A DNA stretch of 64,000 nucleotides from Synechococcus sp. CO36386bin_29 (GTDB lineage Bacteria; Cyanobacteriota; Cyanobacteriia; PCC-6307; Cyanobiaceae): positions 1 to 64,000 of the forward strand of contig WTFZ01000051.1 in NCBI GenBank assembly GCA_011523835.1, given 5' to 3'. The notes below the pieces were generated by a model. The model made no database searches and had not been told where the DNA came from. It worked only from the letters and a program-made list of their open reading frames with translations. Both the position numbers and the translations under genes were made by a program. Below are positions 1-8,016 of this stretch, in pieces; positions within the stretch are counted from its first letter, which is position 1, and each line of letters opens with the position of its first letter.

Positions 1-1195
1 CCAGCAATTCGCCCCCGATCATCTCCGCTGTGCGCACAAGCCAGTTGCTGATGAGAGCCTCGAGCTGGAGCAGGGCTCTGGGATCGTCAGCAGGAAGCAG
101 CTGTCCGTCCACAAGAACGGGTTGATCCTGCACCAACGCTGCAAGCATGGTCATGGGATCGGGAAGTTCCTCGTCGCTTCGAAACAGGTCGGTCCGCTCC
201 AGCAGCTCTTCCGCGACCGGTTGCATCGTTTCCCCCAGAGGCAAGCGCACATAGCTGCCAGCCACACAGCGCAAGGCTTGCTGGCGCACTTCCGGTTGCA
301 TGGCGTTCCAGCGCGATCTCAGATCCTGCTGACTCAACTGAGCTGAGGGGGCCTCCTGGCGCAGGCGCAGCAGCACAGCGTGCAGTTGTTTGAGAAGAGC
401 CAGGAGCAGATCGCGACGCCGCTCCGGAAGCAGTCCCTCGATGGCGAGCAATTGACCGGTGCTGTTGCCCAGCCCTCCGCATACGGCGGTTTGCAGTCGC
501 TCTTCAATGGTCTCCCAGACCGCTTCGCTATTGCGGTCCCTGAGGCTGAGACTGAGGGTTTCTCCCGGCTCCGAGAGGGCAACGGCGTCATCAAGTCCCA
601 CCTGGAGAGGCCCCCAGAGCCACAGCAGCAGATTGCGGGCACTGCGCAGTTCCCGTCGGCGACCCTCCAGCAGCAGGCGCAGAAGCGACTGGTCGGGTGG
701 AGGATTCAAGAGGGCTTCGATGACCTGCAGGTCGGCACTGATCTGCTGAAGACCGCTCAGCAACAACCAACTGGCCGCACCAACGGTCTGGCCTGGGCGA
801 TTAGTTGTCGATCCATGGGATTCGATGGTGAGCACCCGGCCCCCCTGCAGGAGGCGATGGATGGCGGAACGCAGACTCTCAAGATCTGGATCCTGAAGAA
901 TCCCCTCACAGTTCAGAGCGAGAAGTTCCTGGGGATCCCGGTTGAAATCCGCTGGCAGCAGAAGAAGGATTGGAGCAGGTGTCCAGCGCTGTTGCAGTTG
1001 GAGAATCTCACGATCGAGAAGGAGTGGCTGGCTGCGGCTCGGCAGGGACCAGATCACCAGATCGGGGTGACCTTTGAGAGCATTACGGCTGCGACGGATG
1101 CTGAGAGGTGGCTCACCGGTGGAGAGCTCGGCAGCGAGGCTTTCACCGAGGAGGTCGGGAGCGAATAGGAGAATCTCCCTGGCCTGAGGGTTCAC
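1..1195 (-). CDS. DUF3685 / Ycf55-like protein (3' end outside window)
   Basis: A long open frame on the minus strand begins at a GTG at 1195 (an in-frame TAG lies a few codons upstream) and stays open to the window edge, so the C-terminus is missing and the ORF track does not list it. The N-terminal 110 residues resemble a degenerate receiver domain (start NPQAREILLFAPDLLGESL, then a VIWSLPSR strand). After it comes a Leu-rich helical region of about 280 residues ending in an NWLVRTAEMIGGELL-like segment. This matches what is known of the cyanobacterial DUF3685 family, related to plastid Ycf55; its function is unknown. The family assignment is from memory of the pattern; the reading frame itself is secure. 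The plus-strand ORF at 380-1168 is its shadow. Confidence 0.75.
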   Translation of the reverse strand, partial: MNPQAREILLFAPDLLGESLAAELSTGEPPLSIRRSRNALKGHPDLVIWSLPSRSQPLLLDREILQLQQRWTPAPILLLLPADFNRDPQELLALNCEGILQDPDLESLRSAIHRLLQGGRVLTIESHGSTTNRPGQTVGAASWLLLSGLQQISADLQVIEALLNPPPDQSLLRLLLEGRRRELRSARNLLLWLWGPLQVGLDDAVALSEPGETLSLSLRDRNSEAVWETIEERLQTAVCGGLGNSTGQLLAIEGLLPERRRDLLLALLKQLHAVLLRLRQEAPSAQLSQQDLRSRWNAMQPEVRQQALRCVAGSYVRLPLGETMQPVAEELLERTDLFRSDEELPDPMTMLAALVQDQPVLVDGQLLPADDPRALLQLEALISNWLVRTAEMIGGELL

Positions 1196-1239
1196 GGTGC
1201 TCAGCTCGATTGCCTACGGGGTCAAGGTAACGGCCCTCT

Positions 1240-1707
1240 TCAGCTTCCTCCAGTGGGTTCTGCACGACGACCACTGATCTGCAGCGTGTAGGACTCGATT
1301 CGGTACCCGGTGCGCTGTTCAATCTCCTGCAGCAGGCCGAGGGGAAGTTCAACGTCGAGATCTTCAATAGCGCCACTGTCCAGGCACGTGATGTGGCTGT
1401 GGGGGTCGTTGCGGTAGCCATAGAGCCGACCACTGGCACGATCGAGACACTCGATCACCCCGGCGCTCTGAAGAGCTTCAAGATTCTGATAAACCGAGGT
1501 GTGGCCGATGCTCCGCCCCCTTTGATTCAGTTTTTCGAAGATGTCTCTCGCACTGAGATGGCTTCCTTCGCTCCAGAGCAAGTCCAGCACCATCCGTCGC
1601 TGACGGCTCAAGCGCATGCCAAGCGTTCGACATTGCTCGAACGCTTGTTGAAGGCTCCTGTGTCTGCCTCCGTCATCAATGAGGGGTGACACGAAGGCAG
1701 ACTCCAC
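1240..1707 (-). CDS. Fur-family transcriptional regulator (PerR/Zur-like)
   Basis: 155 residues, the normal size for a Fur-family repressor. An N-terminal winged helix (LSRQRRMVLDLLW, then SHLSARDIFEKL and the recognition helix HTSVYQNLEALQSAGVIE, roughly residues 35-90) is followed by a dimerisation/metal domain starting at NDPHSHITC. The usual CxxC structural zinc site is degenerate: the first Cys is present (HITCLDSG) but the second position is Ser, and no C-terminal CxxC is seen. Among the Fur, Zur and PerR types it looks most PerR-like, but the sensed signal cannot be read from sequence. An AT-rich stretch (aataatttcattttaag) just upstream, in the gap to hisA, is the likely promoter. It is transcribed toward the Ycf55-like gene. 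Confidence 0.88.
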   Translation of the reverse strand: MESAFVSPLIDDGGRHRSLQQAFEQCRTLGMRLSRQRRMVLDLLWSEGSHLSARDIFEKLNQRGRSIGHTSVYQNLEALQSAGVIECLDRASGRLYGYRNDPHSHITCLDSGAIEDLDVELPLGLLQEIEQRTGYRIESYTLQISGRRAEPTGGS

Positions 1708-1766
1708 TGCTGCAGTCGAAATAATTTCATTTTAAGTCCATGCTGTAAAGGGCGCATGGGATGGGA

Positions 1767-2537
1767 TCAGGCGAGATCCTGAAGCAGGTCCGACGGAAGG
1801 TCCTGAAGCCGTTCGCTGTGGAGAGCGCTGAGCGCTTCGCCCAGATCAATGCGTCCGTCGTAGAGCGCACGGCCGACGATGACGGCCTCCACCCCAAGGG
1901 GTTCCAACGCCAGCAAGGCGAGAAGATCGGCCATGCATCCCACACCACCGGAGGCAATCACGGGAACGGAACTGGCTTCAGCCATGTCCCGAAGGGCCTG
2001 GAGGTTCGGTCCCTCCAAGGTGCCGTCGGTGCTGATGTCGGTGCTGATGATGGCCGCGATGGCCGATGCGCTGAAGCGCTGAGCCAGCGCGGTGGCCTCC
2101 GTGTTGCTGTCCTCGAGCCATCCCTTGGTGGCCACCTTGCCGTGGCGAGCGTCGATGCCCACCACAACCCTTCCGGGATGGCGATCGGCCAGATCCACCA
2201 CCAGCTGGGGCTGCTCCAGCGCCACGGTGCCGAGGATCACCCTGTCGAGACCACAGGACAGCAAGGTGTCCGCCCGTTCCGCCGTGCGCACACCTCCACC
2301 GAGTTGCACGGGAATCGTGAGGGCGGACGTGATCGCACGGATGGCACTGTCGTTGGCTGGTTCCCCACTGCGGGCTCCATCAAGATCGACCAGATGCAGT
2401 CGCTCCGCACCCTGGTCCTGCCATTGCATGGCCTGGGCCACAGGGTCGTCATTGAAGCGTGTGACCTTGTCGTAATCACCTTGGTGAAGACGGACGCAGC
2501 TGCCCCCCAGCAGATCGATGGCGGGAATGATCTGCAT
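1767..2537 (-). CDS. hisA: HisA, phosphoribosylformimino-5-aminoimidazole carboxamide ribotide isomerase
   Basis: A (beta-alpha)8-barrel isomerase of histidine biosynthesis that converts ProFAR to PRFAR in the cytoplasm. The ORF track starts 18 codons upstream, but the family N-terminus is MQIIPAIDLLGGSCVRL, so the ATG at 2537 is chosen, giving 256 residues, the normal length. Visible signatures: the catalytic Asp in the PAIDL strand, LGGGVRT, VVGIDARHGKVATKGW, the second catalytic Asp in ISTDISTDGTLEGPN, and the C-terminal phosphate loop IASGGVG and VIVGRALYDG. It is divergent from the epimerase gene across an 80-base gap. No other his genes are adjacent, as is usual for dispersed cyanobacterial his genes. 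Confidence 0.96.
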   Translation of the reverse strand: MQIIPAIDLLGGSCVRLHQGDYDKVTRFNDDPVAQAMQWQDQGAERLHLVDLDGARSGEPANDSAIRAITSALTIPVQLGGGVRTAERADTLLSCGLDRVILGTVALEQPQLVVDLADRHPGRVVVGIDARHGKVATKGWLEDSNTEATALAQRFSASAIAAIISTDISTDGTLEGPNLQALRDMAEASSVPVIASGGVGCMADLLALLALEPLGVEAVIVGRALYDGRIDLGEALSALHSERLQDLPSDLLQDLA

Positions 2538-2616
2538 GGTCGACGTGGGGAACAACCCCCATCCTGCATGTCTGGGTTGAGCACGCTTCAATGGCTGCCG
2601 ATCCGCTGGACTGACT

Positions 2617-3540
2617 GTGCAAATCCTGTTGATGGGTGGGACCCGCTTCGTTGGGAAACCCCTCGTGAGCCGCCTTCTGCAACAGGGTCACCAGCTCACC
2701 CTGTTCACCCGTGGCCGGCAACCCCTGCCGGACGGAGTCGAGTCCTGTGTTGGTGATCGCCAGGACGACTCCGCCCTGGAGCAGCTACGGGGCCGCAGCT
2801 TCGAGGTGGTGATCGACAGCTCCGGTCGGACACTGGCTGATAGCCAAAAGGTGATTGAACGGACCGGAGCTCCCTCCCATCGTTTCCTCTATGTCAGCTC
2901 TGCCGGGGTTTACGCCGGCAGCGACACCTGGCCACTGGATGAGCAGAGCCCCCTGGATCCGCAGAGTCGTCATGCCGGCAAGGCTGAAACCGAAGCTTGG
3001 CTGATGCGTGAGGGGATTCCATTCACGAGTTTCAGGCCCACCTACATCGTTGGACCTGGTAATTACAACCCAGTAGAGCGTTGGTTCTTCGATCGCATCG
3101 TGAACGAGCGCCCGGTTCCGCTCCCTGGCGATGGAACCACGATCACCCAGGTTGGCCATGTGGAGGATCTGGCTGAGGCCATGGCCCGCAGTCTTGAGGT
3201 GGATGCCGCCTGCAACCGCATCTACAACTGTTCGTCGCATCGCGGAATCACTTTTCGAGGCCTGATTGCTGCAGCCGCCAAGGCCTGTGGCCGCGAGCTC
3301 GCTGACCTGGATCTGCGATCGTTCGATCCCAGTGGTCTGGATCCGAAAGCTCGCAAGGCGTTCCCCCTGCGTCTCAGTCACTTTCTGACCGATGTCTCCA
3401 GGGTTGAGCGCGAATTGGCCTGGATGCCCCGTTTTGATGCTGCTACGGCGATGGCGGACAGTTTTCAACGGGATTACCAGCTGAGCCCCACGCCCAATCC
3501 CGATTTCAGCGCTGACGAGGCACTGTTTTCCCAGGGTTGA
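2617..3540 (+). CDS. NAD-dependent epimerase/dehydratase, CSP41b-like
   Basis: 307-residue atypical short-chain dehydrogenase with a GTG start at 2617. The N-terminus MQILLMGGTRFVGKPLVSRL carries the Rossmann GGTxFxG nucleotide loop; YVSSAGVY and FRPTYIVGPGNYNP are the typical central and substrate-loop segments. The full catalytic YxxxK is not evident (the motif region reads HAGKAETEAWL), as in the cyanobacterial/plastid CSP41b branch, whose plastid members bind RNA and support ribosome or transcript stability. Whether this protein acts on a nucleotide sugar or on RNA cannot be decided from sequence. The 3' end overlaps that of pgsA on the opposite strand by 35 bases. Confidence 0.88.
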   Translation: MQILLMGGTRFVGKPLVSRLLQQGHQLTLFTRGRQPLPDGVESCVGDRQDDSALEQLRGRSFEVVIDSSGRTLADSQKVIERTGAPSHRFLYVSSAGVYAGSDTWPLDEQSPLDPQSRHAGKAETEAWLMREGIPFTSFRPTYIVGPGNYNPVERWFFDRIVNERPVPLPGDGTTITQVGHVEDLAEAMARSLEVDAACNRIYNCSSHRGITFRGLIAAAAKACGRELADLDLRSFDPSGLDPKARKAFPLRLSHFLTDVSRVERELAWMPRFDAATAMADSFQRDYQLSPTPNPDFSADEALFSQG

Positions 3541-4054
3541 TGTAAGCCAGCCCAGACCAGAGGGCCAGCCCAAGGGCTGGCCAATACAGGCTCCAGCCCA
3601 GCTGATGCAAGCCCACAACCACTGAACCGGCCCCCCAAGTTGGTGGCCAGATCAGTAGAAACAGGCTCAGGAACTGCAGGGTGGTTTTTGTTTTGCCAAG
3701 CCAGGATGCCGGAGCTCCGCTCTGACTTGCTGAGCGCCAACCGGAAATCAGTAGTTCCCTGGCCAGCAGTAGCCAGACCGACCAAAGGGGCAGCACCTGC
3801 TCGGTGGCCAACCAGATCAAGGGGGCACTGATCAGCAGTTTGTCCGCCAGGGGATCGAGCCTGGCTCCCCAGCTGCTGCCACCGTCAGCTTTGCGGGCCA
3901 TCCAGCCATCAGCCCAGTCGGTGAAGGCACCGAGGAGGAGCAGGATCCATGCCGTGGAGAACTGTTCGCAGGCAAGAGCCAGCAGCACGGGGGCTCCGAG
4001 AACGGCACGGAGGAGGGTGAGTCGATCCGCCCAGGATCGCCAGGGAGAGACCAA
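3506..4054 (-). CDS. pgsA: CDP-alcohol phosphatidyltransferase, probably phosphatidylglycerophosphate synthase
   Basis: 182-residue integral membrane enzyme, close to the usual PgsA length. The family signature D-x2-DG-x2-AR-x8-G-x3-D-x3-D is intact as DWADGWMARKADGG followed by WGARLDPLADK. Several hydrophobic segments follow (LLISAPLIWLATE, LQFLSLFLLIW, LGLALWSGLAYI). The expected reaction is CDP-diacylglycerol plus glycerol-3-phosphate to phosphatidylglycerophosphate, the route to phosphatidylglycerol of thylakoid membranes. Another alcohol acceptor is possible, but length and context fit PgsA. It is convergent with the epimerase gene and divergent from the CBS-domain gene. Confidence 0.85.
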   Translation of the reverse strand: MVSPWRSWADRLTLLRAVLGAPVLLALACEQFSTAWILLLLGAFTDWADGWMARKADGGSSWGARLDPLADKLLISAPLIWLATEQVLPLWSVWLLLARELLISGWRSASQSGAPASWLGKTKTTLQFLSLFLLIWPPTWGAGSVVVGLHQLGWSLYWPALGLALWSGLAYINPGKTVPRQR

Positions 4055-4085
4055 GGCTCAGAATGCGTGCAGTTGATCAGGTCCC

Positions 4086-4556
4086 ATGGTGCTCCAGCAG
4101 ACGGTCGGGGAGGTGATGTCCGCTCCGGTGCTGACCGTCACTCCAGATACGCCTCTGAAGGATGCCGTGACCCTGTTGAGCGATCACCACATCAGTGGCG
4201 TGCCCGTCGTCGGAGACGACGGCACGCTTGTGGGTGAACTCACCGAACAGAACCTGATGGTGCGGGAGAGCGGAGTGGATGCCGGGCCCTACGTGATGCT
4301 TCTCGACAGCGTGATCTACCTGCGCAATCCGCTCAACTGGGACAAGCAGGTTCACCAGGTTCTGGGTAACACGGTGGCTGATCTCATGAGTCGTGATAGC
4401 CATTCCTGTGCACAGTCCCTGGCTCTACCGAAGGCGGCGTCGATGCTCCACGAGAAAGGAACGCAGCGATTGATCGTGATCGATGACGAGCGCCGGCCCG
4501 TTGGCATGCTCACCCGCGGTGATGTGGTGAGAGCCTTGGCGTCCGCCCAGCCCTAG
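4086..4556 (+). CDS. CBS-pair domain protein
   Basis: 156 residues consisting of a tandem CBS pair and little else. The first CBS starts VGEVMSAPVLTVTPDTPLKDAV and runs through ISGVPVVGDDGTLVGELT. A linker helix region (PYVMLLDSVIYLRNP) leads to the second CBS, VADLMSRDSHSCAQSL through QRLIVIDDERRPVGMLTRGDVV. Stand-alone CBS pairs bind adenine nucleotides and regulate partner enzymes; the partner is unknown here. The insertion between repeats with the LLDS..YLRNP pattern is common in cyanobacterial and plastid stand-alone CBS proteins. It ends 4 bases into the convergent downstream gene. Confidence 0.92.
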   Translation: MVLQQTVGEVMSAPVLTVTPDTPLKDAVTLLSDHHISGVPVVGDDGTLVGELTEQNLMVRESGVDAGPYVMLLDSVIYLRNPLNWDKQVHQVLGNTVADLMSRDSHSCAQSLALPKAASMLHEKGTQRLIVIDDERRPVGMLTRGDVVRALASAQP

Positions 4557-5749
4557 CGCTTGGCCAGGGGCTGGATGCGGATGGCAATCGGCTTGATCAG
4601 CCTGAACTCCACCATGTCGCCAACCCTCAGGTCAGCGAACACGTCCTCTTCGAGTTCAGGACGGATATCGAGTTTGTGAATCTTTCCGAGTGGGCCGCGC
4701 AGAGTGACTTTGTGATCGGTGCGCGACAGCCGAACGACTTCTGCGGTTCCGGTTGCCATGGCGACCCGAGTCCCTGAGGGGAGTGGACCGAAGCCATCGC
4801 CGAGACGGCGGTCTTCCCGCTGGAAGCTGAGCGTGGTCTGGTTCGAGGGCCTGAGATCCACCACCAGACCCTGGAGAAGATCGATGGAGACCTGATCTCC
4901 AGGTTTGAGGCCCGCTGCTGTGGGATCGATGGCACTGGTGAGCAGGCTGGTGTGACCCTGGGCGCCCTTCACCTCGAGTACTTTCTGTCCCGGAATGATT
5001 CTTTGAATCGTGGCCTGCAGCTGAGCCAGTTCGAAGGCTTCTAGCAGTTCGCTCTTGAGGGCCGCGCCGTCATCGATCACGGTGCTGACCATCGGCGCCT
5101 GACCGTTCACTCTGTAACTCTGGGCCGCGGCTTGCGACGCAGGAAGTTTGCGCACATCGATGGCCAGGGGCTGGATCAGCCGGAAGTTCACGGTGTCTCC
5201 AACCTTGAGGCGGTCGAAGGGATTCACTCCTGGTGTGGGAACCACATCGAGGTTGTTGATCCCGCCGAGAGGTCCCATCAAATCGATGGAGTTGTCCTTG
5301 GCATCAATGCGGATCACCCGGCCGGTCCCCGAAGCCAGGGCCACGCGCATTCCCTGTTTGAGCTTGCCCATGTCCATGGGCAGGATGATGTCTTCGCGGT
5401 TGAAGCTCAAATCTCTGCTGGAACTGGGTTCCAGCTCAACGACAAGGCCATCGAGGATGGAGAGGCTGACTTCATCCCCCGCCTTCAGACCTAGGGGCGC
5501 GAGATCCATGCCCACCGTCAGAATCTCTTTGTGACCATGAGGATCGATCACTTCGATCACTTTTTCTGCGGGCAGCGCCGTTGTGACCGTGGCCCGCATT
5601 TCTGTGACTTCAAACGCAGCCAGCTCTTCGGGTGAGAACCCCGCGTAGGCTCCGGGAGCGATCAAAGCCGTGAGTCCAAGGCTGGCACCAATCACACCCC
5701 GCAAGGGTCCGCAGCGGAGCAGAGATCGGAGAGCGGAAGTGGGGGACAC
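4553..5749 (-). CDS. Exported protein made of two tandem ~150-residue repeats, function unknown
   Basis: The track ORF (4553-5995) runs across the divergent L,D-transpeptidase start, so it is too long; I choose the GTG at 5749, which gives an N-terminal signal peptide (LRGVIGASLGLTALIAPGAYA) directly before GFSPEELAAFEV. ATG 5827 is the alternative. The mature protein is an internal duplication: repeat 1 has KAGDEVSLSILDGLVVELEP, LSFNREDIILP and VGDTVNFRLIQPLAIDV, and repeat 2 has KPGDQVSIDLLQGLVVDLRP, LSFQREDRRLG and VGDMVEFRLIKPIAIRI. Each repeat is rich in beta strands. It probably acts in the periplasm or at the envelope. No known family is recognised. Confidence 0.8.
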   Translation of the reverse strand: MSPTSALRSLLRCGPLRGVIGASLGLTALIAPGAYAGFSPEELAAFEVTEMRATVTTALPAEKVIEVIDPHGHKEILTVGMDLAPLGLKAGDEVSLSILDGLVVELEPSSSRDLSFNREDIILPMDMGKLKQGMRVALASGTGRVIRIDAKDNSIDLMGPLGGINNLDVVPTPGVNPFDRLKVGDTVNFRLIQPLAIDVRKLPASQAAAQSYRVNGQAPMVSTVIDDGAALKSELLEAFELAQLQATIQRIIPGQKVLEVKGAQGHTSLLTSAIDPTAAGLKPGDQVSIDLLQGLVVDLRPSNQTTLSFQREDRRLGDGFGPLPSGTRVAMATGTAEVVRLSRTDHKVTLRGPLGKIHKLDIRPELEEDVFADLRVGDMVEFRLIKPIAIRIQPLAKR

Positions 5750-5825
5750 GGAAGGCGGTGGTAAGTGGGGTGACGCTAGCCCGACCCGATCTGGGTCACA
5801 ATGACGCGCAAACGCGTGTTCCGTC

Positions 5826-6299
5826 ATGTCCATCCCTTCCTGGCGTATCGCCCTGCCGGCGGGATTGGCCCTGTTGTCGTTGGGATTGGCTCCGATGCAG
5901 GCTCGGGCGGAAAAAACCATTGAGATCAGTCTCAAGCAGAGGTATCTCACGCTTCTCGACAACGGCAAAGTCGTGGAGCGCTTCCCCGTTGCCATCGGGG
6001 CTCCGGAATCACCAACCCCCGCTGGCAGTTACGCGATCACACGCAAAGAAGAAGCTCCCGTCTATCACAAGGGCGGAAAGGTCATCGCACCCGGTCCTAA
6101 GAATCCGGTTGGCGTTCGCTACATGGCCTACTTCCAGATCGGATCCGGCGAATATGCGATTCACGGCACAGCCTGGCCGAGCTGGGTCAAGCTGAGGGCC
6201 GCCGTCAGCCTGGGATGCATCCGCATGCTTAACAAGGACGTTGTCACGCTTTTCAAGCAAGTGGATGTCGGCACTCCCGTCGTTGTTACCGCCAACTGA
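5826..6299 (+). CDS. L,D-transpeptidase (YkuD domain), exported
   Basis: 157 residues with a signal peptide (LPAGLALLSLGLAPMQARA, residues 9-28) and then one YkuD catalytic domain. The catalytic signature HGTxW...S-x-GCIRM is intact (YAIHGTAWPSW, then AAVSLGCIRM), with the Cys as nucleophile. Such enzymes make 3-3 peptidoglycan cross-links or attach molecules to peptidoglycan in the periplasm. There is no LysM domain, so this is a minimal form. The start is set by the signal peptide and by ATG 5826, which lies in a CATG palindrome shared with a possible divergent start. Confidence 0.92.
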   Translation: MSIPSWRIALPAGLALLSLGLAPMQARAEKTIEISLKQRYLTLLDNGKVVERFPVAIGAPESPTPAGSYAITRKEEAPVYHKGGKVIAPGPKNPVGVRYMAYFQIGSGEYAIHGTAWPSWVKLRAAVSLGCIRMLNKDVVTLFKQVDVGTPVVVTAN

Positions 6300-6316
6300 A
6301 CGTCAGCTATTCAGTC

Positions 6317-6598
6317 ATGTTCAAGCGTTTGTCTCCCTCCGTCTGTGTCGCGGCACTGGTTGCCTTTGCCACGTCGATGACCCTGGCCTCCCCGATGCGT
6401 GAAATGCCAGAGCAGAAATTTCTCGATCAGGTCGAAAGTCCCGGTCACGTTCTGATCACTGCCAAAGGTGTGGAGGCGGTGAATGCCGAAGCTCGGCGCC
6501 AAGGACTGCGTTTCCCTGCGATCGGCTACTGGTCGCCAGACAATGTGTGCTTCTCCAAGCCCCCACGCGGCGACTGCAACGCCATCTTCCGTCGCTGA
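6317..6598 (+). CDS. Small exported protein, function unknown
   Basis: 93 residues, 17 bases after the L,D-transpeptidase stop on the same strand, so probably co-transcribed with it. The N-terminus is a clear signal peptide (FKRLSPSVCVAALVAFATSMTLA). The mature part has two cysteines near the C-terminus (NVCFSKPPRGDCNAIF) that could form one disulfide. No family is recognised. The gene ends 3 bases before the stop of the convergent 6601-8016 gene. Confidence 0.7.
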   Translation: MFKRLSPSVCVAALVAFATSMTLASPMREMPEQKFLDQVESPGHVLITAKGVEAVNAEARRQGLRFPAIGYWSPDNVCFSKPPRGDCNAIFRR

Positions 6599-6600
6599 TC

Positions 6601-8016
6601 TCAGGGCAGAGGAGGGGGAAGAAACGGCGGGGGCGGTGCTCCGATCAACAGACGTTCGGGTTCGTCGGGCGGCTCCGGGTCGACAGCTTCAACGATTGGC
6701 TCCATGGGGGGGAGGATCACTTCCGATGGAGCCAGATCCGGAGGCAAGGTGGGCTCAAACGGAGGAAGTGCTGGGTCTTGCGGCACTGTGAGATCGTCTC
6801 CAGCGGGTTGTTCGAGCAGAACCAGCGGGTCGGCGGTGATCGGCGGCTCAGGGAGTGGAGCCCGATCCCGGAGTTCCGGACTGTCGGGTGATTCAGGGGT
6901 GTTGTCCCTGATCAACGGTTTTGGGGGCCAGATCATCCGGGCAATGGGTTCGACACCTTGCTCCATCACCCGGTTGAGTCCAGCGAGTGCCCTGTCGGCA
7001 AGACGTGTGCCAAACATCTGGACGCAGTCCAACGGACCTTTGCAGGATGCCTGAAACTGCAGTCGCTCAGACAGGTTGGCGGTCAGACCTCCCCGCAGCT
7101 GGTTCCGTCGCTCACTCAGGCGTAGGAGATAAGGGACGTGCACAAAACTTGTGGCTCCCCCGCTGATCCAGTTGGCATCTTCCTCAGTGAAACCCTTGAT
7201 TCCAGGGATGATCAAGCGGCTTTTCGAGGCATGGTCCGGCATGTAGGCCGCAACGAGTCCCCGCCGTCGCGCCAGTTCCTTGGTCTGCTCGAGGGTGAGG
7301 CCGTCCTTGCTCATCAGCATTTCCAACCGTCCATCACTGCGCAGCCCGTAGATCATCCGGATCCGCGGCAGGTAATACCGAATTCTCTGCCCCATGCTGA
7401 TGCTGTAAGCACCCTTGTAAGTCTCGGGAGGACGCTCGAGGTCGTTGTAAATGCTGTGCAGACCACCGACGAACATGTCGTAGGTCGACTCGCGTTCAGG
7501 GGTGAGTTCCCCGAAGCCGAAATCAACAAGTCCGTCGCTTCGGATCCCCACAAAGGCCCTTTGCCTGGCAGCGGTGCGGTTGCGACCACGCCAGATGCGT
7601 TGGCCGAATTTCAGATCCCCAAGGGGTACGGTGATTTCCTTCCCGGCGTTGTCGACATGTCTCTCGTACATCGGTCCGGAGACATAAGCCAGAGCAGATG
7701 AATCCTCATAGGCATCCTGTTCGCGATCCCATCCCTCGAGCAGCCCCAACCTCACTTTGCGCGGGTCGAAATCAAGGGCGTAGACCTCATCATCGGGTTC
7801 GTACCTGAAGGTCCCGAGCGCATCACCCTCGAGTTCCTGCTCTGTCGGGGGTTTGGCTTCAGGCTCTGGTGTTCCCGGTGCGAGCACCAGCAATCCTGCA
7901 AAGACGACGACTGGAAATCCCAGAACCAACCAGCGTTTGCGCAAGCCCGAACCTTTTCGTCGCCGTGGACGCTTCCGACGCCCCTGGCCGGTCGCGGGCG
8001 CAGGCTTCCTCTTCAC
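6601..8016 (-). CDS. Conserved membrane-anchored protein with Pro-rich C-terminus, function unknown
   Basis: The GTG at 8016 is chosen because it overlaps the stop of the upstream pdeM gene as GTGA; the track ORF starts 25 codons earlier, inside pdeM. The protein has a basic N-terminus (RRKRPRRRKGSGLRKR), one membrane segment (WLVLGFPVVVFAGLLVLAP), a globular region of about 300 residues (IWRGRNRTAARQRAFVGI, YDMFVGGLHSIYNDL, GLRSDGRLEMLMSKDG) and a C-terminal tail of about 90 residues that is very rich in Pro (PLPEPPITADP, FLPPPLP). The central part is reminiscent of proteins with a phosphodiester-glycosidase-like fold (a DGRLEM..SKDG pattern), but I cannot support that firmly. Confidence 0.8.
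   Translation of the reverse strand: MKRKPAPATGQGRRKRPRRRKGSGLRKRWLVLGFPVVVFAGLLVLAPGTPEPEAKPPTEQELEGDALGTFRYEPDDEVYALDFDPRKVRLGLLEGWDREQDAYEDSSALAYVSGPMYERHVDNAGKEITVPLGDLKFGQRIWRGRNRTAARQRAFVGIRSDGLVDFGFGELTPERESTYDMFVGGLHSIYNDLERPPETYKGAYSISMGQRIRYYLPRIRMIYGLRSDGRLEMLMSKDGLTLEQTKELARRRGLVAAYMPDHASKSRLIIPGIKGFTEEDANWISGGATSFVHVPYLLRLSERRNQLRGGLTANLSERLQFQASCKGPLDCVQMFGTRLADRALAGLNRVMEQGVEPIARMIWPPKPLIRDNTPESPDSPELRDRAPLPEPPITADPLVLLEQPAGDDLTVPQDPALPPFEPTLPPDLAPSEVILPPMEPIVEAVDPEPPDEPERLLIGAPPPPFLPPPLP

Noticed and set aside
380-1168. 262-aa plus-strand ORF
   Set aside because: Low-complexity shadow of the minus-strand Ycf55-like gene, which has clear family features and runs off the edge.
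1761-2756. 331-aa plus-strand ORF
   Set aside because: Shadow of hisA and the epimerase start; Gly/His/Arg-rich composition typical of an antisense frame.
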